Assembly: GCA_914767715.1 (NCBI GenBank)
Contig: OU612075.1
Coordinates: 10,416,001-10,480,000 of the forward strand
Direction of reading: 5' to 3'
Length of the DNA: 64,000 bases
Source of the DNA: Membranipora membranacea
Lineage: Eukaryota; Bryozoa; Gymnolaemata; Cheilostomatida; Membraniporidae
Below are positions 37,701-49,700 of the stretch, piece after piece. Both the position numbers and the translations under genes were made by a program. The notes beneath the pieces are model-generated. The model worked only from the letters and a program-made list of their open reading frames with translations. It had not been told where the DNA came from and searched no databases. The number at the start of each line of letters is the position of its first letter. Position 1 is the first letter of the stretch.

Positions 37701-40700
37701 TGACCAACATCCTTTTTTGCTTTGGGCCAGTCTCATTAGCCAAAGCATAGCAATTATGGTGCACGCCGGCAATACCAAAAGCCAATGTAAAAACATTTGG
37801 TGTCAAAGTTTCTCAGTAGTGTTAGGGTAAAAACGATAGTTTCGATATTCAATTGATCCTTTGATAGATTGATTCATCGATTAATGATTTGATGAGAGAG
37901 TTTGATTGATCAAGGAGTAGTAATTATTTACCAAGTTTTCTTCATCACTGCTGTTCTGCCCATTTGTCTCATCTTTTATTACATAGTATGTGCTATCAGC
38001 TACTCTTGACGGTTCTGGTGTCTGTGGCAATGGCGGCAATGTGGGTGTGGCTAAAACAGGAAACATTGTACATGTCGAATGGTTTTGTGTGGGGGATATG
38101 GAATTTCAATTTTCATTGGTGAAACTCGGCTGACATCTAACAGAAAGAGGTTCCACCAGCAGCAGAAATGCAGCGGTATCATTAAATGTATTTGCTTTTC
38201 CCCAGTAAGCATCAGATGATGTCGGGTAACCTGGATTTAACACTGAGATGTGATAAATCTTGCACGCTGTCAGATATGACTTAACTCACTTGGAGACAGT
38301 GTCTGGGACTTGCTTAGTTTCTTTCCGTCACCACTTTCAGAGTGTTTAATACCTGTAACAAAATGTACGAATATACCAATGCTGACAAATGTGGTAAAAC
38401 GGATAGCCCAAAGTTGGCTGTGCTATCAGTATAAGCCTAAGATACCCTGATTGTTAGTTTAACCAGGCACATTTCATCAAACCTTATCGCCACTGATATA
38501 CTCAATTTATCAAACAAGTTCCAGACCAAGCATGCCCAAGTCTGCAAGGATTTTGTGCAAGGAAGCTAGACCATGTTGTCCTTCACAATGGACTCTAAAG
38601 ATATGCGAACACACCATCATAATGATTTAAGCGGTTATCAATGCACCTGTGATGTAACTGTCTATTCAAACTTCCTTGTCCTATCTATTATTATGAAGCT
38701 GACTTGACCAATAAGATCGTCTTATTCTCATTCTTTACTGTTAAGATAGTGGAAAATGGCACTTTTACAACTTCCTTCTTAGCTTATCAATAAACCTTCC
38801 CGTGGCCATCACGCCAATTAACGCCCCATCACCATGGCTTGAGCTGATAGGGCTAGAACCATTTCTTTATTGTATGTGCCTTTAAATTTAAATTCAACGG
38901 AATCCACAAGCCAAAAATAATAGAATTTGAGACAGTATTTTACACAGTATTAGCTCTGTGTGAGACTCAACAGATAAAACAGATGACGGAGATCGCTTAC
39001 CACGGTCTGATGTCTTGCTGGTTTTATGACGAGTGTCACTGGCAGCCCGCGGTCTGCGTGTTTGAGGTGCAGTACCTACAGGGAGGGTAACACTTTTCTT
39101 TGGTTTAGGATTCGCTCCTTCAGCTTTCTGTGGTGTTCTTACCACCTCTGGTTCCATATACTCGTCCTCCGTATGGAATCCTGGGTTGATTTGCCCCATG
39201 CCAATAGCATCCACTACCGTGTCGGGTGATTGGTCTAGAAAAGGATCACCAGTCTTGCAATTATGAGTTATTCAGTCAAAGAAGTTTTGCCAATATCACC
39301 TGTTCAGCAATAGGAATGTGAATGATACCGCATTGCAAATGGTGTATCCTTAAAAATTATTTAGGATGGTGTCAACCCTTTAGTGAATTTGAGGCCAAGA
39401 AGCGGTGAACCATTGGGTTACTACTTTCATTGTTTGTGTTGCGAAGTTGTTATCGGTTATTAGCCGTATTCCATCTAGAACCACTAGACTTAGAGGAACG
39501 GTACTTTCCTCAATATATTCTCAGACAGACCCAAACAGTGCTGTCTGCTGAATGATTTTTTTACTTTGGCTCTACTACTCGCAGGTAATTATTATTGCTA
39601 ATATTAAATTTATCGTGATTATAGTTAATATAGTGTAGCCTAACATACCAGTTATGATTCCAGTCGAGTGCCACCTAGTTGAGTTTGGGTTATCGACATA
39701 AGGGTTACTCTGACGATCTTGTGTTGACTTTGCTTCTTCGTTTATGACCTTCAACTTTTTCCTGCGTTATATAAAAGAAAGAGTTATCGAATTGAGGATG
39801 AGAATGATTTACTTCCTACGCTTCAATGGTGGGTATGGCAGTGAGTGTGATAGTCTGAGACTTTTACACTTTTGCCCCAGTCCAGCAGCAGCCGCCTCCC
39901 CCCCCCCCCCCTTACCCCTACCATGAGGTGATTATGGCCTTAGGCAGAATCTCTGTTAATCACAGTTGATTTTCACTTGTTTGTTTAGTTGTTTTGTCAT
40001 TTTTTTCCTGTCGGAAGAAAACTGAATTGGCAATTAGTAACCTAATGCAATGATGTCTGAAAAGTCGAGCTTACAAATAATCAGACATGATCTTAGTATA
40101 GCTTACGCGCTCTCCCTGTGGCACAAACAAGTAAGCTAAAACATTTTGAATGTGAGTTTCTGACCCAGTATGGTTGAAGACTAACACCGGTTGGACATTG
40201 CCAAACTACCCACAATTCAACCTGTTCAGCGCTATCACCCATGTGGGTATAGTCTTCTCACATGAGCCTAAGCTTAGACCAAGTTTGGTCCATTTGTCTG
40301 CATTCCGAGTCGCTCCCGATCCACTAGTCACGCCGCAGTGGCGTGACCAGTGGGAGGGAGCAACAGGAATGCAGGCAATTGGATCAAACTTGTTCTAGCC
40401 TAAGCTATGTGCGAAATAGTACCATGGGGATTGGCATGCTGAAACCCCCATCTTAGCAGGCCTCCCTTGGCTACACAATATTACAAGGCAGCCCAACTAT
40501 ACAAGATGCAGGTATAATGCAATAGTTAAACGTTATCTTCATCCTCTCAACTTAGATCAGCCTAATCCAATCAGGGAGTTTGGGACATATGTCCCAAATT
40601 CCCTTATCTAATTAGCCTACATTTGGAGTTGCTCCCCTTTGAGGGCCCAGCAAATCAGGTAGGATGGGCTCACCAACCTCTGTCTTACTGGATTCTCTGA

Positions 40701-43700
40701 AGCAACACTCACCTGAAGTAAAGAAGTACAACAATCAGTGCGGCAAGTAGAATGGCAGCCACCGCCGCCAGAGCTATAGTTGTTGAGAAGTACGTCTGCT
40801 TCATTTGTCTAAGTTCACTCTCGGCTATTGGGTCAAGTCCCGAAGAAGCACTGTTAGTTATAAATGCGGCAGATGTGCTGTTCATGCCAATTGTTGTTAT
40901 ATTTGCTGCTGTTGACCTTGTCATGGGAGGAGAGGAGGTTGTGGTTGAAGCGTTTGAAGAAATTATGGAAGTAGTGCTATTGGAATCTCGGGCATATTGT
41001 GTCTCTGTCATCCAAGCTGCTGCTGTTGATAAACTTGTTAACGCAGAGCTTGCAGCTGTATTCAAGGTCTTAGTCATTGGTGCAGCGGTCGATATGGTCG
41101 GTGGTGCCGGAGTTGTGGTCGCCATATTTATGTCCGTAGTTGTGGTCGCCATATTTATGTCCGTCTGAAATTTTACCCAATTCACAAAGGTGAGAAAAAT
41201 GTAATGATGACAGAGTATTGTGGAAGTTGGAAATTTTTATACTCACACCACTCATTGATAATAATTTCATCATCGTTTATTTGGGGAAGGGGAGGATTTT
41301 CCAATTTCCTTCTAACTTGATTACCAGAATGTCACGTCACTGTTTACATTTATAATCTCAACACACCTTAGCATGAATGAATGAATTTGAATGAAATCAA
41401 TCTTCAACTAAATTCCATCACACATATCAAAACTGGAAGGGACATGAGTGTAAACCACCTAAAAAGCCATGTCCAGAAATAATCCGAGCCAGTTGGCTTG
41501 GCGAGGATGAATTGATAATAAACAATGTATTAGGAGATTGCATTTAATATACAATATACTATACATCGACTATCAACTTTGTATACGATTCTTACCTTTT
41601 CTTATAATGAATGGAGCCGTTTACACAAAAATCAGCAGGTTTATTGCCGTCCGCCTCTCTTGAAGCTGACTAGTTCATGATCATCTACTCCAAAAATGAT
41701 CAACGATTTGATTGCAGTATATTTTATCAACTTCTGATAGCACTGCTATGAAGTGTCAGGTTTATCGTAGATATGACATCAGCTCTGTGATTTTGGTGTT
41801 AGGCTGTGTTATCTTTGATATTGTTTGAACATAGAACAATCCGTTGCATACTATTTTGTTGGTGCTGATAAACCTCTATGTGGAAGCGAATAATAAAAGT
41901 TTCCCCCCCCCCCCGCGCGCGGTCACTTTAGGAGTGAATTGCAATAGTTAGCTCCTGAGGGAGGGGAGGGTTTTGAATTGCATAATAAGCTTGATATAAC
42001 ACCTGAAAAGTAAGCAATTCTGTCCCCCTGACAATTGGGAACAAAATGTATTATATAACATACAAAAGCAAAAGCTTTATCGCAAAACTAAAGGTGATAT
42101 CTGTGTCATTTATCAACACTGCCCCCTTTTAACATCCACCCCTCACACTTTACACCTTGGGCTTGTTTCGGGATGACGAAAGCTAGTCTGGGTTTCTGTT
42201 GTATTTCCCTTGCACTTATACCTTTGCTCTTAAACAAATACAGGTACAAAAATGATGACAGCAAAATGTATCACATATAAACAACATTACGCAACAGCAT
42301 AGGGAATTGGGAAAAACATTTCTCCCTTTATGAATAGAGTCTGCGGATAAAGTAATCCCTAAAATAGTTCAATCACCACCTCAAAATATTAAAGTGGACT
42401 TTATAATGATAAGGAGCTTGATTTAACTTCCTTGTTTGGCTATTTATATTGCTGCGTTTATATGCTCGTAGTCTGAGCCCCCCCCAGACTTTTGCCCCTC
42501 GCCCGGCGGCCCTCCCCCCCCCTAATTATATTATGGCCAAATAACAATGACATGTGATCAGTTGCAAGCTTAAATACACAAAATTGGTGTGTTTCCAATG
42601 CCTAAGTAATTAGGTGCTCACCTCGTAGCCCAACTAGCCTTAACATACATGACATGATAGAGCGCTGTGTAACACTTGCTAGAATTTGGCAAACTATAAT
42701 TATCTCATAATAAAACAAAAAGAAAATCGAGTTTCAGCGACTGGAGTGTTGCCCAGGGCCGCCAATGGTAGTCTTTCAAGGTTCCCCCGGACCGACGAGT
42801 TGAGGCTCTAACTCCAGACCAGACCAACCCATGCCCAGACCAACCCAGCCCGCAAGGTGATGCACCACCAGATATAGAGCCCAGCCAACTTGTAATGCAT
42901 GCTTGACCTATGACAATGTCATGAAAAATTGGGATATCAGTGCATGTGGTTAGGCCAGCTTTCTGGCTGATGATTAGCCGATTAGCTGAGTTAAAAACTG
43001 GGGCCATACCATGGACGACCACAGAAAGACGATCTAAAAGCCCAGATAATCCAATCGTGCAGAATGTGTTGATCAGTCAAAACACTTGACTCGTTTGAAA
43101 GAAACATTTTTGACCACCAACAATCTTTTCAGCCACCAGAAATTGCAATATTTCCAGGGTTTAGTCTCAGTGTTGATTATATTCAAAAGGGGATTTGATA
43201 GCTTCAAACCAGCAAACAAGGCCATAAAATATCCCATAGATATCCTATGTAATTCATGCTGTCAGCCCTCAACTCGTGTGGAAGTGTTATCGATATTTAT
43301 TTTACTTTTCAGGCTCTCCCATATGGAAGTCGTGATATTAATATCTTAATTTATAATATTATCACTATTATGATCACTATTATTATTTTTTTATGTTATA
43401 GGCTCTCCCTTATGTCTGTCTGCTGATTCTCATGCTTTACTTCATCTATGCCATCGTAGCCATGCAGGTGAGTACAGAAATAGCAACAGCAAGTCTGAGC
43501 CATTTTTACTTCACCTCATAATTATAAAGTTGCCTCCCTCAACTGGTTAATGGCCGGTCCACCAGAAGATGGGAAACCCCAATGATTTCATCCCTTAGAT
43601 ATCATAGCTACCTAAATGATTAAATATGATTTTATGTTAGCTAATACCAGTCTTCGCTAGCTGAGGTGTAGGTCAATGTCATATTATGAGATTCAGCAAA

Positions 43701-46700
43701 TTTTAGCTAGCAATAAATTTCACTATTTTAGCAATTACTCCTCTAAGGTGGGATTACTATTGGTGTTGGCCCGATCTTATCGGCAGCTAAAAAGTGCATT
43801 GTGGGACATTCTAATAGTCCGCTTGAATGCTATGTCTTATATCTTGACAGATATTTGGTAATATTGCTCTTCACAAAGTTCCAGATGGAGCTATTAACAG
43901 ACACAACAACTTTCAGAATATCGTCAACTCTCTGATTTTACTGTTCAGGTTAGTGAAGTGTGTCAACATCATCACAATTTTGATTAGTAATGGTGACTCT
44001 AATCGAGGATTTACAATGGGAAATTTACAAAAATCGGGTTATCAGTGGAATATATATTGAGGAAGATTCTAATCGGCAAGTCTTTGTTATTGTGATCAAG
44101 ATTGGCACATGAATGTATGAGGATTATTCATTGCTGTCTACAAACATGCGAACACTTCTTTTTGAGGCTAAAATAAGTGTCATTCAAACATGTAGTCTTT
44201 TTTCATGACGGCGGATATTAAGAGTTATGCCACCCTTCCCATCAACATTTTTAATATTTATGCAAATCTGTGTATTTAACTAATGTACCCTATCGCTTTG
44301 CAGATGCTCAACAGGAGAGGCATGGCAGTTGATAATGTTGGACTGTTTGAGCGGGGCGCGGTGTGACCCCCGATCAGGACAAGTTGGAGTAAACGAGTTT
44401 GACTGTGGATCTAGTGCTGCAGCTTACACCTATTTCACTTCATTTGTGTTTCTCTCGTCATTCTTGGTATGATCTATACCATACATACTATAATAGTATG
44501 ATAAACATCATACCATACGATATACAATATAATATACCATAGGTTATAAACCAGATACAAAAATGAATTGGCTAGATATGCATTTTGATGTCTTGGCCTT
44601 GCTGGCCAAACCATCTTGCCCATTGGCTAGTCTGGCTGCAAAAGTAGGACGTATCGATCTATGATACAATGTTGCCCTTGACTTTGTTAATTCTTGTTCT
44701 TAGTTAACAGTGTTGTGTAAAATATATTCTTTCTCATCCATTGTAGATGTTGAATCTGTTTGTTGCTGTTATCATGGATAACTTTGACTACTTGACTCGA
44801 GATGCCTCCATCCTCGGTCCTCATCATCTGGATGAGTTTATCAGAGTCTGGTCTGAGTATGACCCGGCAGCAACGTAAGTATTCTGCTGCCAAAAGTTAT
44901 GTCACATAAGTCCAAACTCAGACTCCGAGCAACACTTGCCTGAACATAAACAACATTTTTTACCTTGAGTGCCCTTTGGAAACATTACTTTTTACCAGTA
45001 ATAAATTAAAAAATATTCTGACCCTTTATTACATATGATAATTTACTGTCATAACGATATGTAATAATTATAAACCAACTGCAAAACTCCCATGTGACGA
45101 AATGAAGGCAAAATCTTTCCTGGACTCAAGATGAAATATGGAAAAACTGAATTGAAACAAATGAAACGAATCACTAAATATTATATTCAGAAAAATCCTT
45201 AGCCTGTGACACCCGTCATAAACGAAGAAAGACCCTGTAACAGGCGAACAAACGGCAGGTTGAACATATTTATGTTTTTAGAATTGTTTAGTACCCTAAT
45301 ATTTATAAATTGTAGATCCCGGATACACTACACTGACATGTATGAGATGCTCAGGAAGATGGAACCTCCGGTGGGCTTTGGAAAGAATTGTCCGTACCGA
45401 CTCGCATACAGGGTAAGATCAACCTTCCTTATAAAATTTCCATAATTCTTTGCAGGCTCAGTACACTTTGAAAGCCTGGCTTGCTATGTAAATTGTAGAA
45501 ACAATTGATTGGAATAGTATTCAGAAATCTTTCATCCCATGACATTAAGACTAGCATACCTCGGTTTGTTATTCCCAGTCCTGCTCCACAAATGGTACAT
45601 CCACTATAAATCAAGGACAGATGCATTGTTATTTTAATTTACAAATTCGGAGGCTATACTGTCAACTAAAATTGAAAACACTGCACCTACCCTTCTCCTC
45701 TGCCTGACTTTGTTCAGGTGGTGAAACAAATTGGCCTGCATTCATTGTGGTTTCCTGAAGTGATGTACAAATATATACAGAGGTACAAATATAAAGAATC
45801 AACGTGCTTACTCTACATATTTTGTTAAACTACTGTGGCTGCTCTGCTCAAATAGTGCATGTAGTACAGCTTTCGCGTAACATGTTTGCAAAATATTTTA
45901 GTTTCTTGTAATCAGAGTTGCATATGTATAGGTAGTTATCATTTCATTTATACAGAAGCTGATTCGGATGAATATCCCTGTCGGTAAGAATCAGACGGTA
46001 CATTTCCGTACGACGCTGTTCGCTCTGATCCGTGAGACACTGCAGATCCAGACTGGTGCAGGTACTTCTTCATAAACCTAACTCGACCCACATACATAAT
46101 TTTATGAGCAGGTCGTCCAATTTACACGTATTAGGAGATGTGCCCCTTCGAGCTGCCAGTAGCGTATAAGTAGAATTTGAGCGACCTGGAATGCCAGCAA
46201 AATGAATCAAATTTGAACCAGATATTTCTATGGGATTATGTTGTTGGGTGATGGGAAGTCGCGTTATTGATATTGAGTTATTGATGCCTCCCCTACCCAC
46301 CCACACCACGTGGACAATGTGTTACATTTGAAACAGTTTGCTACCCAAAAAGTCCTTCTCGCAAGGAAATGCAGAAAGTTTTGTCAGTAAATTCTTATTT
46401 CTGAGTGACTTAGCGACGAAGGAAAAACTCGCTATTTCCAACTTGACTCCAAGTGGCTGAATACATGTTTCTGCTGAATTTTCTCTCGGAAATATTATTG
46501 CAGTTTTCTATTTCACCACACAGCTTATGCTAATGATACAGGTAGTATAGATAGTGAAGGGTGATTGAGAAGTCTTATAAGTTGCTGAAGAATATTATTT
46601 TTACCCGATCTGTTTTCTGCATAATATATACTCTACCCATAACATTATATTACTGACACGAGCTTCAGATCAGCTAAGCGTGTGACAGATGAAGCTTAGA

Positions 46701-49700
46701 AAAGCTCTTAGATTGATGCTATTTGCCTTGAAATATTAGTTTCAGCTGGATAGGGTATGTTAAAGGGCAACCAAGGTTTCGCAGCAATGCATTAATGGGT
46801 AGCAAATAATGTGCTGGGCAGAATCAGCTTTGTGCATTACGCGATGCAAAACTCAAAGTAGTTGCTGACTCTAAGTTGGGTAACACTTCAGTTTAGGGGA
46901 GGTTCCAAGACTTTGCTGTAACAATTATAGAGCACAGGCTAAATAATAACAGGAACAGGAAACTGATATGTGGTATTTTCTTTTAGCTGAGTTTGAGTAC
47001 CTGATGGAAGAAATGTTTCACAAGAATTCTGGTTGAATAATCATCCGAATTATATTTTGTCTTTTCCCCATGCAGAAGGTGCAATCTGCTATTAATCAAT
47101 GGACATCAATGAAAAGTTGTTTGAAACCTTGGTTGCCCTTTAATAAAAATCCCGGATTGCAATAGTCAAGAGAATTCAGGGAAATCCTCTGGGAAATCAT
47201 CTTGGAAATCCTCTGGAATCTCAGGCTTACTTTGTATTGTGGGGATTTTGCTAACATACCCTATCACAAATCTTTGACTTTTGGATGTTGAGTGTAAAAT
47301 TTCTAAGACGCTCCTGGTTTGATAGCTTGTTGAATATGAAACTATACTTTGCATCAAAGAGGGATTGATTTTACTTAGAAAGCTTAGAGTTAGGTGAAAA
47401 GTCACGAAAATCAACTATCAACATTAGCTCTTAGCTTTATAGAAGTGATATATATATGTAAACCATAGACTTAATATCAATAAGTTTATTATTAAGTCTA
47501 TGATGTAAACATATACTGTAGGTTTGTAGTATTTAGGCCTACACTGCTGGTTAAGTTTCCTCATTGTCAGGCTATAAAATCTAAAGAAAAACACACCAGT
47601 ATTTAATCTTTTATCAACCCAAAGCACAAACACAGGTTGACAAACATTAAGCGATGGCCATTCATATCATTCTGACATCAGCACATATTTATTTAATCGG
47701 ATCAGACACAATTACTAGCTGATCTTGATTTGATCCACCAACAATTGACGGTATTTTCCGTCGTTTTCCCGGAGAGTCTGCTGTGAATACATGGAAGTCT
47801 TAGTCTGAATTTGCCACCAAAGTTACGAAAAATTTATTCCATCAACAGAATTACAAAAATGTTTACTCAGTTTCCGTTTTGTGAAGCTTTCATATCTCAT
47901 GAGATTCTATTACTCGCTGATCGTTGTTGAACACATCAATAAATTGCTGTTGTAGTTGAACAAATGAACCAGAGAGATGTTGAGTTGAAGCAAACTATAC
48001 AGAATCTGTGGCCGGTTCAGTCAAAGAAAATGCTACATTTGCTTGTTCCACCTAATGATGGTAAGAGAAGCAACTCCTATATTATATTAAATACAATACT
48101 TTTCTGTGATTGTGATGATCAATTTGATACCGTAAAAGTGAACTTCCGGGAGGAGTAAATGTGACTAAATGGCTTGGTAAGGCTAGCTTGGGGCTCTCAA
48201 TGTTAGCTAGCCCCCAATTTTAACTGGCTTAGATGTGAGTCTGTATAAGGTAAAATGAGTGTATAAATGTTAGCCATAGTAGCCATAAAACTTACAATTT
48301 TAAGTCTCTGCGGTGTTCAAACCTTCATTTAACTCCATTAAGGCTTATAGCCTATTGATATCTTAAACTGGTTATGAAATAATCAGAGAAAGACTTTAAA
48401 AATAGGAATATACTGTAAGAAGAGGAAGAAAATTTTGAGTCTACATAATGCTGCAGTGTGACGATTAAGAAAGAATTTTGTCCTTGTCGGAGCATTACAA
48501 AGTGGATCTGCTAAACGCTGTTTGGCTCGCAAGAGCAAATCAGGACCTTATGCTAAACGTTTGTAGTGAAATTAATCGGTGACTAAATATTTTGCTCATT
48601 TTCTAGAACTAATGCATGATAGACTGACAACGGGAAAAATCTATGCCGGCAAGATAATACTGGAGAATTGGCGAGCGTATAAAGAGTGCATGATACGCGG
48701 GGATGCAGGACCTAAACCGGTATGACACTATATATTATATCATCCTTCTGTTTCCTAACTCACGCGATTTTCTTATTTTGGACTTGAATCAAAACAACCG
48801 CCCACAAATCCTGCAGCACCAGGCACATGGCAGTGAATCGCAGACGCGCTAATCGATTTGCACCATCTTGTCATCTCGTGGCCATGCTATCTCAGCCATG
48901 CTATTCTCACATTATATGGCACATTAGCTGGCACCAAAGGTTGTTGTGCTTGCCATTATCTGCCAAGCGAATGGTGCCAGGGAGTAGTGGGATTACATAG
49001 ACAAGCGCATTAATTTGGTTAAAAAAAACTTTTTTGTGAGAAAAACGCAATAAAAAACGAATTTCGTACCACATGCAAGCGATAAATGCTTAGCACATAC
49101 TATTTATCACTTCCCATCGAGGGTAATGAAAAGTTAAATGTGATAATGATTCCAGGGCCACCATATCCGTAATAATATTCATGTTTAAAAATAATGCATT
49201 GCAAGGTAAATCTGTATATAAACATCTGGTATTATTGTGTCCGTCTCTGTTTTGTTACAGAAATTACTCGGCATGTTCAACTTTGCCGCTATCGAAGAAA
49301 GTAGTGGGTATGTTTTATACATTTATCTCAGTGCATTCAGTGCATAAAAAACTCCCAGCTCCTGTTTTTTATACCTGTGCAACCCAATGATCTTCCATTT
49401 CTCATTACCCTGTTTCAAAATTTAAATTGTTTTGATACCATCACACTTTTTGTAGATGTGTTGTCCTCTGTCTCAGTACTTTTCTGACTCTATTATCCTG
49501 TGATTGTAGTTTATGTACTATCTGTAGGGCATGTTTATCACATTTCCACAAGGCCCAGTTGCCCTGAGTTTCCTGGAGGGGTCTTTCGATTCAATTAGCT
49601 GCCAAAGTCACTATCTGGATTTTTCTTGCTGGGATTAGCAAGACCTGCCGGATTTCTAGTTCCAAAAGTGCTCACTGAACTCTATATTTTCTCTGTGAAC

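Noticed and set aside
40752-41168. 138-codon plus-strand ORF
   Set aside because: Exact antisense of exon 1 of the nested gene. The Val/Ala-rich sequence is the complement of Thr/Ser/Ala codons.
42705-43022. 105-codon minus-strand ORF in a GC-richer patch
   Set aside because: No recognisable reverse transcriptase or other domain; composition suggests an old repeat, but this could not be confirmed.
43313-43400. Second acceptor-like sequence ttttcaggctctcccatatg before the IVS5 exon
   Set aside because: It resembles the true exon start (gctctcccttatg) but then diverges, and joining it to the real exon breaks the frame. Probably a chance or small partial duplication.
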